A DNA stretch of 64,000 nucleotides. It comes from Candidatus Acidiferrales bacterium. GTDB taxonomy: Bacteria > Bacteroidota > Ignavibacteria > Kryptoniales > JAKASW01. The DNA lies in assembly GCA_035515795.1 (NCBI GenBank), contig DATJAY010000026.1:1-64000 (forward strand), read 5' to 3'. The first letter of the stretch is position 1, and every line of letters begins with the position of its first letter. The translations under genes and the position numbers were made by a program. The notes beneath the pieces are model-generated. The model worked only from the letters and a program-made list of their open reading frames with translations, was not told the DNA's origin and did no database searches. Shown piece after piece: positions 23,400 to 32,302 of this stretch.

Positions 23400-23777
23400 A
23401 TGAAATACTTAATCGCATCGGAAGGCAACTCAATTGATAACAAGGTAAGCGGTCATTTCGGCAGGGCACCCTTCTTTCTAACTTATGATGATGAAACTAA
23501 AACTCTGGCCGCGAAAGCAAACGATGGTTCGCTCGACCCTCATCTTGTAATCAGAGACGAGGCAAAAGCCGGAATGAAAACTATGATCTGTGGGGGAATT
23601 GGCCCGCACGCTTATCAGGTTGCCGAGAAATTTAATGTCAAGGTCTGTATTGCTTCGGATATCAGTGTGGCTGAAGCAGTGAAGCTGGCCGGCGATGGAA
23701 GGCTTCAAGTGACTTCAGGGCCTACTGCTCATCACCACCACGAGCAGGGACAACACCATCATGGCACGCAGGGCTGA
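23400..23777 (+). CDS. NifX/NifB-type dinitrogenase iron-molybdenum cofactor domain protein
   Basis: A 125-residue protein. I start it at ATG 23400 (MKYLIASEGNSIDNKVSGHFGRAPFF), where family members begin and where GAGG lies seven bases upstream; the frame is open to 23361. The 'NSIDNKVSGHFGRAPFFLTYD' and 'AGMKTMICGGIGPHAYQVAEKFNVKVCIA' blocks are typical of the NifX/NafY/MTH1175 fold that binds iron-sulfur or FeMo-cofactor precursors. The tail (HHHHEQGQHHHG) is strongly His-rich and could bind nickel or iron. No nif genes are nearby, so a general Fe-S or metal-handling role is more likely than nitrogen fixation. Confidence 0.85.
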   Translation: MKYLIASEGNSIDNKVSGHFGRAPFFLTYDDETKTLAAKANDGSLDPHLVIRDEAKAGMKTMICGGIGPHAYQVAEKFNVKVCIASDISVAEAVKLAGDGRLQVTSGPTAHHHHEQGQHHHGTQG

Positions 23778-23949
23778 ATCCTGTTACGATGGATGAGTTC
23801 ATTGCTGCCTTATATGCCATGGTGCCCGAGCTTCATGCTTCCAAGGAGTTTAGTCTGCACTTGGGAATAAGTTGCCGGGTTCAAGTCCCCCTATCAACGG
23901 CGGCATTGCATATTTGGCAGAGAGGAGGATCTCCGGTGACTCAACATGG

Positions 23950-25671
23950 TTAGAATATGCTTATCTTACTTTCGGGATCGATGTAATATCTGTAAACCTT
24001 TACGTTGCAGAAGAATTCATCTTCGTCTACTCGAAAATCTTTCGGGTCAAAGTTTTTAAGTTTCATAGTCTGCCACTCTGTCGTGGGTCTTATAAACTCG
24101 AAATGATTTTTCTTTGTAGCGACCTTTATTGGCATCCTGAAATCTTTCACGTCGGCGTTCCACTTGTAGCGAAGGGCGGTGCTGTCTCCCTTTTGCGTGA
24201 CGAAAACGAGCAGCTGCGGCAAAGTCGAGTATCGCAGATATTGCTCGAAGAGATAATTGTAGTCGCCACCAGTTCTCTGGTTGATATAACTAATTATGTC
24301 GTTGGCATAGACCGTTTGGTACGCAAACTTCTCCTGGATCCCCTTCAAAATTGAAAACCATAGTCTGTCATTTGCGATGACATCGCGAAGCGTGTTCAAT
24401 GCGAGCTGTCCTTTGTCGTACATGTCGCCAGAGCCTTCCTGGTTCACATTATACGGCCCGATTATCGGCTTGTCGTTTTTGACATTTTGTTTTTTTGCGT
24501 TGATGTATTCCAGAGCCGCTTTGTGTCCCCAATTATATTCCACGTAAAGGGCTTCTGCGTAAGCACCAAAGCTTTCATGTATCCACATGTCGGCAATGTC
24601 TTTCGATGTTACGCTGTTGCCCCACCATTCATGAGCGCTCTCATGTATAATTATGAAATCGAATGTCAACCCGACTGACGAGCTGGCTCTTCCTTCGTAA
24701 CCGAGCTGATAATGGTTGCCGTAGGCGATGGCGGTCTGGTGTTCCATGCCGTTGTGCGACGATTCGATGAGTTTGTAGCCATCCCGGTAGAACGGATATT
24801 TGCCGAAATATTTTTCATAGCATGCCAGCATTGTCTTCACTTCTCTGAATTGCTTTTTCGCTTCCCTTAAATTTTCTGGCATCACGTAATAGTCCAGGGT
24901 TAGTTTGGTTCCATCTCTGCTTTTGTAGACGTCACTGAAGTGCGCATACTTGCCAACATTGATTGTAACGTCGTAGTTATTAATGGGATAGCTGATGAAC
25001 CAGTTGTACTGAGATTCACCGTCAGGCAAATCGACTTTGCTTCTCAATCTTCCATTCGAAACATCTTCGAGTCCTTTCGGAACGGTGACGCTGAGCAGCA
25101 TGCTGTCCGGCTTGGCAGTTTGATGGTCTTTGTTCGGCCACCAAAGGCTCGCGCCCGTTCCCTGGCATGTGACCATCACCCATGGATTACCATGCGCGTC
25201 TTTTTTCCAGATGAAGCCGCCGTCCCACGGCGGATTCGCAGCCACCTGAGGTTCTCCGGAGTAATAGAAAATGAGCTGATGCAATGTGTTCTGCGCCAGC
25301 GCCTTTGGCATATCGATAAACACCGCCCCAAATTCACGCGAGTATTTCAGAAGTGTACCGTTTTCGAACTTTATCGAATCAACCGCCATGTTGGCGAAGA
25401 GATCAACCTGCATTCTGTCGAATGGAGTTACCACTTTGAATCGAATTGTATTCGAACCTTCTATCGATTCGGAGTCGGGATTTATCGCGACGTTGAGGTG
25501 ATAATAAGTCACGTCGTAGCATGTTCTCAGAGGGGACAAATACCCGCGAAGCGAATCGGCCCTCGTAAACGGTACCCAATTGTAATGAGAAGGTTCCTGA
25601 CCGGATACAATCAGTGCAGAGCTCAGGATCGAAAGGGAAAAGAACAGGATATGTTTTGTCATGGTCGTCAC
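23950..25671 (-). CDS. Exported M1-family metallopeptidase
   Basis: A 573-residue protein with a signal peptide (about 1-24). The gluzincin motif is HESAH (343-347), with the third zinc ligand Glu366 in MWIHESFGAYAEALYVE. NGMEHQTAIAYG (about 307-318) replaces the GAMEN exopeptidase motif, so the N-terminal residue recognition differs (His for the Asn). The beta-domain before it (LRGYLSPLRTCYDVTYYHLNVAINPDSESIEGSNTIRF) is typical of bacterial M1 proteins that act in the periplasm or outer membrane. It lacks the C-terminal ERAP-like half, but this length is normal for short bacterial members. It lies apart from the exporter operon that follows. Confidence 0.9.
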   Translation of the reverse strand: MTTMTKHILFFSLSILSSALIVSGQEPSHYNWVPFTRADSLRGYLSPLRTCYDVTYYHLNVAINPDSESIEGSNTIRFKVVTPFDRMQVDLFANMAVDSIKFENGTLLKYSREFGAVFIDMPKALAQNTLHQLIFYYSGEPQVAANPPWDGGFIWKKDAHGNPWVMVTCQGTGASLWWPNKDHQTAKPDSMLLSVTVPKGLEDVSNGRLRSKVDLPDGESQYNWFISYPINNYDVTINVGKYAHFSDVYKSRDGTKLTLDYYVMPENLREAKKQFREVKTMLACYEKYFGKYPFYRDGYKLIESSHNGMEHQTAIAYGNHYQLGYEGRASSSVGLTFDFIIIHESAHEWWGNSVTSKDIADMWIHESFGAYAEALYVEYNWGHKAALEYINAKKQNVKNDKPIIGPYNVNQEGSGDMYDKGQLALNTLRDVIANDRLWFSILKGIQEKFAYQTVYANDIISYINQRTGGDYNYLFEQYLRYSTLPQLLVFVTQKGDSTALRYKWNADVKDFRMPIKVATKKNHFEFIRPTTEWQTMKLKNFDPKDFRVDEDEFFCNVKVYRYYIDPESKISIF

Positions 25672-25786
25672 TGGATTTGCTGGTTTTTTAAAAACGATGG
25701 AAGAAATTTAGTTTCTTTGCAACAAGCTTGCAACAATATCAGGACGATTTAGATTATTTTTTTATCGGGATCCGATGGGGATGGAA

Positions 25787-26536
25787 TTACGCCTGAATTC
25801 TCTCGAAGAAATAGCTTCCGACACCAAGGAGTGCAACCGTGAGCACGATCAGAACGGTGAAATCTGTCGCCATTCCGAAGGTTGTTGCCGAGTACAGGAA
25901 TGAATAGCGGAGTCCATCGACACCATAGGTGAGCGGGTCAAGAGTCGCCACAATGTCTAGAGCTTTCGGCGCACCTTCCAACGGGAAGAGCGCACCGGAA
26001 AGGAAGAAAGTAGGCATAACGAGAAAGTTTATTATCAGCTGAAATCCCTGCATATCTTCCATGGTTGAAGCGAGAGCTATCCCAAGTGAAGTGAAAAGTA
26101 GAGCTACCAGAAAAACAACCATGAGACCCGCCGGCAGCATGTATAAATTTTGAGGACGAAAGCCAACGAGGAGAGTCATTACAAAGACAATGATTCCCTG
26201 TACGGTCGCCACTGTCGCTCCGCCGAGCGTCTTGCCAAACATGATTTGCAATCTCGATACGGGTGCAACCATGGTCTCTTTCAAAAATCCGAATTGTCTA
26301 TCCCAGATGAGATCTATGCCGGAGAAAATAGCAGTGAAGAGCACGCTCATCAGAACAATTCCCGGAGCTAAGAATTGCATGTAATTTCCGGCGCCTGCTC
26401 TCTTGTAGATTGATCCGAAACCGAATCCGAAGGCGAGAAGGAATAGAAGGGGTTGGCCCAGCGAGCCGATTATTCTTGACCTTGACCTGAAGTATTTCTT
26501 GACTTGTCTGAGCCACATTATGTAGATGACACTCAT
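25787..26536 (-). CDS. ABC-2 type permease
   Basis: A 249-residue membrane protein with six predicted helices. It begins VIYIMWLRQVKKYFRSRSRIIGSLGQPLLFLLAFGFGFGSIY and contains 'FLAPGIVLMSVLFTAIFSGIDLIWDRQFGFLKETMVAPVSRLQIMFGKTLGGA', the amphipathic segment common to DrrB/NodJ-type ABC-2 permeases. 'FLSGALFPLEGAPKALDIVATLDPLTYGVDGLRY' is the second family signature. Its start overlaps the end of the ATPase gene by 4 bases, so the two form one exporter, probably for a hydrophobic compound, lipid or drug. Substrate unknown. Confidence 0.9.
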   Translation of the reverse strand: MSVIYIMWLRQVKKYFRSRSRIIGSLGQPLLFLLAFGFGFGSIYKRAGAGNYMQFLAPGIVLMSVLFTAIFSGIDLIWDRQFGFLKETMVAPVSRLQIMFGKTLGGATVATVQGIIVFVMTLLVGFRPQNLYMLPAGLMVVFLVALLFTSLGIALASTMEDMQGFQLIINFLVMPTFFLSGALFPLEGAPKALDIVATLDPLTYGVDGLRYSFLYSATTFGMATDFTVLIVLTVALLGVGSYFFERIQA

Positions 26537-27396
26537 CTTCTTCTCCCTCTCCAGAGTTGTCCCATCCTTCTCAAGCGATCCAGGCTGCTCGCTTCTTCTT
26601 CTCGAATCTTGTGCCCCGTCAGATTGAGAAAAGCATCTTCGAGAGTTTCGGAGTTAGTACGGCTTTTGAGCTCATTTGAAGTGCCGGTTGCAATGATCTT
26701 ACCATGGTCGATAATGGCAATCCGGTCTGCCACTCTGTCTGCTTCCTCCATGTAATGCGTCGTGAAGAAAACCGTCATGTTTTCCTTTTTGTTTATCTCT
26801 TTCACATAGCTCCACATGTGGTTCCTTGTTTGAGGGTCGAGACCGAGCGTGGGCTCATCGAGGAAGAGGATGGTCGGGTGATGCAGCAATCCGCGGGCAA
26901 TTTCCAGCCTTCGCTTCATGCCGCCTGAGAAAGTCTTGACCATGTCCTCTCTTCTATCCCAGAGTTCAACGAACTTCAGAAGCTCCTCGATTCTTTTAGC
27001 CCTGATGTCCTTCCGGACATTATAGCAGACGGCATGGAACTGCATATTTTCCAGCACCGTCAAGTCTTCGTCAAGGCTTGGATCCTGGAACACGATCCCG
27101 AGGGATTTCCGCACGCCGTCTTTGTCATGAACCGGATCGTGTCCATTCAAGATTATTTTTCCGCTTGTTGGATGAAGCAGCGTAGTGAGCATCTTGATGG
27201 TGGTCGATTTTCCGGCTCCATTAGGTCCAAGAAAAGCGAACGTCTCGCCTCTCTTCACTTCAAAAGAAATGTCGTCGACTGCGACCAGCTCGCCGAATTT
27301 CTTTACCAGGTTCGAAACCATGATTATGTTTGCGTGATCGATATTCAAACTCAAATTCGTTTCTTTCTCAATCACATCGGGAGTTTCGGTTCGCAT
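26533..27396 (-). CDS. ABC-2 exporter ATPase (DrrA-like)
   Basis: A 287-residue ATPase. Walker A is GPNGAGKST, the signature is FSGGMKRRLEIARGL, Walker B is ILFLDEPTLGLDPQTRNHMW and the switch is TTHYMEEADR. The C-terminal 70 residues carry the DrrA-type extension (ATGTSNELKSRTNSETLEDAFLNLTGHKI). The first about 25 residues (MRTETPDVIEKETNLSLNIDHAN) are an unusual N-terminal extension before the 'IIMVSNLVKKFGELVAVDDISFEVKRGE' start; a later initiation is possible. It overlaps the ABC-2 permease downstream and follows the MacB-type permease by 3 bases, so the two exporters belong to one transcript. Confidence 0.93.
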   Translation of the reverse strand: MRTETPDVIEKETNLSLNIDHANIIMVSNLVKKFGELVAVDDISFEVKRGETFAFLGPNGAGKSTTIKMLTTLLHPTSGKIILNGHDPVHDKDGVRKSLGIVFQDPSLDEDLTVLENMQFHAVCYNVRKDIRAKRIEELLKFVELWDRREDMVKTFSGGMKRRLEIARGLLHHPTILFLDEPTLGLDPQTRNHMWSYVKEINKKENMTVFFTTHYMEEADRVADRIAIIDHGKIIATGTSNELKSRTNSETLEDAFLNLTGHKIREEEASSLDRLRRMGQLWRGRRR

Positions 27397-27399
27397 GGA

Positions 27400-28575
27400 T
27401 TATTCTCCGCGCAGAGCGTTTACGATATTCAACCGCGACGCCCGTGCCGAAGGGAAGAAACCCCCGAATATTCCCATCAGGATGGCAAATATCAGCGAAG
27501 CCGCAATAGACGATGGAGAAAGAGCAAAGCCGAAAGTCAAATCGGCGAAGGAGTTAAAGTTCATCGTCGATACGGAGACGAACTGAAGCGACGAGGCGAT
27601 CAAGATTCCGACAATTCCGCCGGCGACCGAGATAAGAATGGCTTCGAAGAGAAATACGGTAAGTATGCTCCTCCTGCTGAAGCCGAGCGCTCGCAAGGTT
27701 CCTATTTCTTTTGTGCGATTCGCAACCTCGGCATACATGGTAATCATCGCACCTATCGCTGCACCCACACTGAATATCACCGTGACGAAGATGCCTATCA
27801 CTCTTATGAATGTGGAAAGCGTTTCAGACTGCTCCGCGAAATATTCCTGCTCCCGCTTCGGCTCGAATTCCTGAAGACGCCTATCCGCAAGGAATGCCTG
27901 TTTGAATTTGTCGAAGTCGGAAGGATTATCCAGCTTTAATGTAATGGTCGAGCAGCTGCTTCCTCTGTGGAATGCGTCTTGAATCTGGCGGTAATCACAC
28001 CATATTTCGGAATCGAAGCCGCTTCCATCGGTTGAAAAAATGCCGACCACTTTCCAATAGTCTCCTGCCAATTTAATGGAGCCGCCCATGCGAGCTTCCG
28101 GAAATCTCTTTGCAATCGACTGGCCTACGATCACTTCTCTTAGAGAAGGGTTGAACATCCTTCCTTCGATTATTTTGACGTTCGGATGAATGTATAAGGT
28201 CTGTTGAGTGACTCCACGGACCGTGACATTGGTGAGACCGCCGTCGGGCAGGGTAATGCTTATGACCACAACGGGCTGATATGAAATTGCCTGGCCGCCG
28301 TCCGGTGTTTTTGCGATGTACGGCAAAGTTGCCACGACATTTTGTGTTGCGCCGAGAATTATGCTTGAAATTTCGCCGTTAGACCCCTTCCTCGATATGA
28401 CAACATTGTCCGGCGAACCGGTCGCGACAAGAGTTTTCCTTACGCCGTTGGCCATCATCAGAACTGCCGTGAATACAAATATGACAAGCGCAATTCCGGC
28501 AAGTGTGATGACAGTTGAGAGCCTTCTTCTGCCAAAATTTTTTATCATGTATTTGAACGGTACACTCATTTTCAA
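27400..28575 (-). CDS. MacB/FtsX-type ABC permease (first copy)
   Basis: A 391-residue protein. It has an N-terminal helix (RLSTVITLAGIALVIFVFTAVLMMANGV), a periplasmic MacB-like core domain of about 220 residues, and three C-terminal helices (IGIFVTVIFSVGAAIGAMITMYAEVANRTKEIGTLRALGFSRRSILTVFLFEAILISVAGGIVGILIA) with the FtsX coupling segment 'RTKEIGTLRALGFSRRSI'. It ends PSARASRLNIVNALRGE as in LolC/MacB-like permeases. It forms a heterodimer candidate with the neighbouring permease (28636-29796), both served by the ATPase at 29793-30476. An efflux, lipoprotein or mechanotransduction role cannot be separated by sequence alone. Confidence 0.9.
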   Translation of the reverse strand: MKMSVPFKYMIKNFGRRRLSTVITLAGIALVIFVFTAVLMMANGVRKTLVATGSPDNVVISRKGSNGEISSIILGATQNVVATLPYIAKTPDGGQAISYQPVVVISITLPDGGLTNVTVRGVTQQTLYIHPNVKIIEGRMFNPSLREVIVGQSIAKRFPEARMGGSIKLAGDYWKVVGIFSTDGSGFDSEIWCDYRQIQDAFHRGSSCSTITLKLDNPSDFDKFKQAFLADRRLQEFEPKREQEYFAEQSETLSTFIRVIGIFVTVIFSVGAAIGAMITMYAEVANRTKEIGTLRALGFSRRSILTVFLFEAILISVAGGIVGILIASSLQFVSVSTMNFNSFADLTFGFALSPSSIAASLIFAILMGIFGGFFPSARASRLNIVNALRGE

Positions 28576-28635
28576 ATCCTGGATTTTAAGTTTACAATTC
28601 TGAATTGTGAATCGTTGGTCGAAAATTGTTCGAGG

Positions 28636-29796
28636 TCATCCCACGAACCTTAATCCGTCGGCAATCCTCGTTGTCAAAGCACGTCTTATCGGGAAAACCG
28701 CCGCCGCTATTCCAACAACGATCACTGCGATCACAGCGAGGATCAAATTTTTCGGCTCGACCTCAAAGACGGGGAAGAAGCTTCTCGGGATACTATCTCC
28801 CATTCCGTTCACCGCACCGAAAGTCAGGAAAATTCCAAGTGCACCGCCGATCGCAGAGATAAAAAGTGACTCTCCAAGGATCAAACCGATCAGATGCTTT
28901 GCAGAAAAACCCAGCGCCTTGAATACGGCATATTCTCTCGTCCGCTCTCTTGCAGACATTATCATGGTGTTGCCGAGAACGAGCATTATAATTCCGACGA
29001 TTATGAACGACATGTATTGCATCCCGTCGACAATCGCACTTGAAGCAGATACGAATCCTTGTTGAAATGCCCGCTCCGTCTCCGTCTTTGTCTCTGCAGG
29101 CGAATTAGCGAACAAGTCGTCGATGTTTTTTGAAACTGCGCTTGCATCGGCAGAATTATCAATTCTCACAATGTACCAACCAACCTGGTCCCCGCGTGTG
29201 GGGAAATCCTGCTTGACTTTTTCATTCAGATAATTCCATTGGAAAAACATTTGTGTGGCATCGGTCGATTTGAATTTTGGTGTGTAGATGCCTCGAACGA
29301 CAAATTGCCATTTCCCGGGATAAATATCGCCGTCAAGCGTGATCATGTCGCCGAGCTTGAAGTTGTATTCCTTTGCGAGGGCGCTCCCGACAACGCAGGC
29401 GTCGCCTTCTTTTTGGAAATCTTCCAGTTCGTTTTTGCTGATCAAGTATTCCGGATAAACATCAAAGACGGTATTCGGATCGGCAGCCATGCGGGCAAAG
29501 AAATGGCTCTGGTCGATGTATGTGCCGCCAAACCAGTTCATGTAAGTCACTTCTTTCACACCGGGTACTTGTTTTATCTTCTCCAGATAGGAATAGGGAA
29601 GCGGATTGATAATCGTTACCGCGTCGCGCGTTACAAGCCTGTCAACTTCCGATGCCTCGACGCCGGAATTCCAGCTTGACACGGCGGTTTGAATCAAGCC
29701 GAATGCGGTGACGGCGATTGCCAGGCCCAGAACGGTCAACGTTGTTCGCAACTTGTGTCGGAATACGTTCTTTATGATGAGCTTTAGTACTCTCAT
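28636..29796 (-). CDS. MacB/FtsX-type ABC permease (second copy)
   Basis: A 386-residue paralogue of the preceding permease. It starts [38 protein letters not shown] and ends with the FtsX block 'SARERTREYAVFKALGFSAKHLIGLILGESLFISAIGGALGIFLTFG' and 'FPIRRALTTRIADGLRFVG'. The periplasmic domain differs from the first copy (VKEVTYMNWFGGTYIDQSHFFARMAADPN), which fits a heterodimeric exporter. Its ATG overlaps the ATPase stop by 4 bases. The gap of 60 bases to the next permease contains no terminator. Confidence 0.9.
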   Translation of the reverse strand: MRVLKLIIKNVFRHKLRTTLTVLGLAIAVTAFGLIQTAVSSWNSGVEASEVDRLVTRDAVTIINPLPYSYLEKIKQVPGVKEVTYMNWFGGTYIDQSHFFARMAADPNTVFDVYPEYLISKNELEDFQKEGDACVVGSALAKEYNFKLGDMITLDGDIYPGKWQFVVRGIYTPKFKSTDATQMFFQWNYLNEKVKQDFPTRGDQVGWYIVRIDNSADASAVSKNIDDLFANSPAETKTETERAFQQGFVSASSAIVDGMQYMSFIIVGIIMLVLGNTMIMSARERTREYAVFKALGFSAKHLIGLILGESLFISAIGGALGIFLTFGAVNGMGDSIPRSFFPVFEVEPKNLILAVIAVIVVGIAAAVFPIRRALTTRIADGLRFVG

Positions 29797-30476
29797 GGTT
29801 GCTCCTTCACCAGGTCGCCCTTTTCAAGATGACGCAGAGATTTAGCTTTCTGTGCAGTGTGAGGGTCGTGTGTTACCATCACAATTGTTTTCTTGAATTC
29901 GGAATTCAGCCTTTGCATAAGCGTCATGATTTCTTCCGCCGAATTCTTGTCGAGGTCCCCCGTCGGTTCATCTGCAATAAGAAGTACGGGATCCGTAACG
30001 ATTGCCCGCGCGATCGCGACTCTTTGTTCCTGTCCGCCGGAAAGCTGTTTGGGATAGAAGTCCATCCGATCTGCGAGGCCTACGATTGTGAGGGCACTTT
30101 CAACGTGATTTTTTCTTTCGGATTTTGAGAGGTTTGTCAGGAGAAGCGGGAGCTCGACGTTTTCGAATGCCGTCAGCACGGGGATCAGGTTATAGAACTG
30201 AAAGATGAAGCCGATATTTGTCGAGCGCCACTTTGCAAGGGCAGATTCGTTAAGCTTTGAAATGTCGGTGCCGTTTATGACAATCTCACCGGAGCTCGGT
30301 TTGTCGATTCCCGCAATCATGTTCAGCAGGGTTGTCTTGCCGGATCCCGATGGTCCCATAAGTGCGAGGAATTCTCCGTCTGGAACATCGAGGTCGATAT
30401 TATTCAGAACCGGGACTTCGATGCTGTCGCGCCGGTAAGATTTCGTTACATTATTTATCTCGATAAGGTTTTTCAT
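29793..30476 (-). CDS. MacB/LolD-type ABC ATPase
   Basis: A 227-residue ATPase of the LolD/MacB class. Walker A is GPSGSGKTT, the Q-loop is [23 protein letters not shown], the signature is [16 protein letters not shown], Walker B is [12 protein letters not shown] and the switch is MVTHD. The '[18 protein letters not shown]' segment is diagnostic of this sub-family, which works with FtsX-type permeases. It sits between the adaptor and the two permeases, so the order adaptor, ATPase, permease, permease matches a tripartite MacAB-like system. An outer-membrane TolC partner is not in the window. Confidence 0.94.
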   Translation of the reverse strand: MKNLIEINNVTKSYRRDSIEVPVLNNIDLDVPDGEFLALMGPSGSGKTTLLNMIAGIDKPSSGEIVINGTDISKLNESALAKWRSTNIGFIFQFYNLIPVLTAFENVELPLLLTNLSKSERKNHVESALTIVGLADRMDFYPKQLSGGQEQRVAIARAIVTDPVLLIADEPTGDLDKNSAEEIMTLMQRLNSEFKKTIVMVTHDPHTAQKAKSLRHLEKGDLVKEQP

Positions 30477-30534
30477 GCTATCCTTTCTCCCGAGTCTCTT
30501 TTTGAAAAGTCGATTGTTGGTAAATGGTTTTTGT

Positions 30535-31734
30535 TCATTGTTTCACGGTGACCTTTGCACCGTTTTTTATTTGCCCGCCCGGTGAATCGATAATTTGGTC
30601 GCCGTCGGCCAAGCCGGATTTTATTTCAGTGTAACTTCCGAAATTTCTTACAACGGTGATTGCAGTTTCGACAGCGTCGCCGTCTTTTATTTTGAATACA
30701 ACATTTTGATCGTCTCTTGTCACGATAGCAGACGATGGAATAACCACGGCCGGTTTGTCGTTGTTTATACCACTGGCATTTGTTCCATTATTCTTCATGA
30801 ACAAGACTTTAGCACTCATCTCCGGCAAGACACGGCTATCATATTTCTTGAAAGCAACTTTTACCGTTACCGTGGCCTTGCCGCGATCTGCGGTCGGGAC
30901 GATCTTAGCTACGTAACCATCGTAGTGCACATCCGGGTATGCATCGAGAGTAATTTGACAATCCTGATTAATCTTTACTTTTTCGATGTTCGATTCGGAA
31001 ACGTCTGCTTCGACTTGAAGCGAGCTCATGTCTGCGATCGTGACGACAGCTCCGCGTGAGTTAACACCGCCGGCCATAGGAGCGAGGATCTCACCGACGT
31101 CGGCATCTTTCGTCAGGACCGTGCCGTCGAATGGTGCACGAACTAAAGTATTCTCGTCGGCCACTTCTGCCGACTCAACATTTGCCTTCGCTACGTCGAC
31201 GGAAGCCAGTGCTTTCTTGTATTGGGTCTCGGAATTTTCAAAAGTCGACTCGGTAATTGATCCGGATTTCAATAGCTTCTGATTTCTCTCATAATTCCAT
31301 TTCGCATCTGCGAGCGTGACTTCACTCACCTCGAGATTAGCTTTCGCCTCGTCTAATTGTGCCTTAACGTCGCTGTCTTCGAGTCTCGCAATGATTTGAT
31401 CTTTTTTTACTTTGTCGCCCTCCACGACTCCGAGATAAACGAGTCGCCCGGTTGCTTTCGATGCGACGGCGGCCTTTCTTTGTGCCACGACATAACCGCT
31501 CGCAGTGAGCAATGCGTCAGTCTGTGACGCTGACTGCACGACCGCGGTTGCCACCTTTATGTTCACAGGCGGATCCAAGACCGTTCTCGAGAGGGCAACC
31601 ATTACGCCTGCAATCAGTACCAGTGGAACACCAATGGTAAATAGCCTCTTGATTCCACTTCCCCGTGCGGGGTTCGACTGGCTTCTCGATCTATCTATTT
31701 TCAGGCCCGATAGATCAGCATTTTTCGTTTCCAC
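30535..31734 (-). CDS. Periplasmic adaptor (HlyD/RND-MFP family)
   Basis: A 399-residue protein anchored by a helix at about 31-50 (LFTIGVPLVLIAGVMVALSRTVL). It has the family layout: lipoyl half-motifs TGRLVYLGVVEGDKVKKDQIIARLEDSDVKAQLDEAK and VRAPFDGTVLTKDADVGEIL around an alpha-hairpin (KANLEVSEVTLADAKWNYERNQKLLKSGSITESTFENSETQYKKALASVDVAKANVES), then a beta-barrel (VEADVSESNIEKVKINQDCQITLDAYPD) and a membrane-proximal domain (VVIPSSAIVTRDDQNVVFKIKDG). It would join the inner-membrane permeases to an outer-membrane channel. It probably leads the exporter operon after the HMA-like gene. Confidence 0.92.
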   Translation of the reverse strand: METKNADLSGLKIDRSRSQSNPARGSGIKRLFTIGVPLVLIAGVMVALSRTVLDPPVNIKVATAVVQSASQTDALLTASGYVVAQRKAAVASKATGRLVYLGVVEGDKVKKDQIIARLEDSDVKAQLDEAKANLEVSEVTLADAKWNYERNQKLLKSGSITESTFENSETQYKKALASVDVAKANVESAEVADENTLVRAPFDGTVLTKDADVGEILAPMAGGVNSRGAVVTIADMSSLQVEADVSESNIEKVKINQDCQITLDAYPDVHYDGYVAKIVPTADRGKATVTVKVAFKKYDSRVLPEMSAKVLFMKNNGTNASGINNDKPAVVIPSSAIVTRDDQNVVFKIKDGDAVETAITVVRNFGSYTEIKSGLADGDQIIDSPGGQIKNGAKVTVKQ

Positions 31735-31769
31735 ATTTGCCTCTATTAGTTTTTTAATTCACAGAAGGA

Positions 31770-31786
31770 GTCCGCTTGAGGCGGAC
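31770..31786 (-). promoter_or_regulatory. Hairpin between HMA-like gene and adaptor
   Basis: A GTCCGC/GCGGAC stem with a 5-base loop, 27 bases after the HMA-like stop and about 35 bases before the adaptor start. It has no T-run on the transcribed strand, so attenuation or RNA processing is more likely than full termination. Weak evidence. Confidence 0.3.
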
Positions 31787-31812
31787 AAAATTCAAAAATT
31801 AGGATTTCCTGT

Positions 31813-32076
31813 TTAGTCTTCGAGCTCCTCGCAAAGGAACCCGTGCCTCGTCACTTCTTCAACAATTTTGTTCATGGTAATGTTCTCACATTCGACACGT
31901 AAAACTTTGTCGCAATCTTCAAGATCTATGGTACAGGAGCGAATCCCTTGCTCCTTCTCCAAATTGCCTTTCAAACGCGAGAAATCTGATTTTTTGGCTA
32001 TATTCGTCCGAAAAATGAACAAATCTGTCAACTGAGTTTCTGCAGCATGGTCTCCGGTTATCATGGTTGTTCTCAC
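31813..32076 (-). CDS. HMA-fold-like small protein without CxxC
   Basis: An 87-residue protein. Residues about 20-85 (FIFRTNIAKKSDFSRLKGNLEKEQGIRSCTIDLEDCDKVLRVECENITMNKIVEEVTRHGFLCEELED) follow the beta-alpha-beta-beta-alpha-beta order of heavy-metal-associated domains: 'L...L....GI....IDLED.DKVLRVE' is the familiar ferredoxin-like repeat. The N-terminal metal loop lacks the CxxC of copper chaperones. Three cysteines are present elsewhere (SCTID, EDCDK, VECEN), so another metal or no metal may be bound. It precedes the exporter adaptor by about 80 bases on the same strand and may act as a small regulator or chaperone of that system. Confidence 0.65.
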   Translation of the reverse strand: MRTTMITGDHAAETQLTDLFIFRTNIAKKSDFSRLKGNLEKEQGIRSCTIDLEDCDKVLRVECENITMNKIVEEVTRHGFLCEELED

Positions 32077-32302
32077 TTAGGATTTATATTTTAACGTTTA
32101 TTCCGTCAATACGGTAGTCGTTCGGCTAAGTCAAAATTCGACACCGATATGAGATGTACACACAAGGTTGATTTCTCCGGTGAAATCCGGTCGAAGATTG
32201 ACTCCCTCAACTTATAATGACGAACGGAAAGTGTCCAATATTGTTTCGTTAACTTATTGCTAAGTAATGAAGAAGCGGATGTTTCTTTAATACATGAAGA
32301 TA

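Noticed and set aside
23868-23905. A tRNA-like T-arm (GGGTTCAAGTCCCC) in the gap before the M1 peptidase gene
   Set aside because: Only three of five T-stem pairs form, and no matching acceptor, D or anticodon arms lie upstream. At most it is a relic of a tRNA end; not called as a gene.
24940-25752. A 270-codon plus-strand frame opposite the M1 peptidase
   Set aside because: It is antisense to a well-supported peptidase with HESAH and signal peptide; composition is not protein-like.
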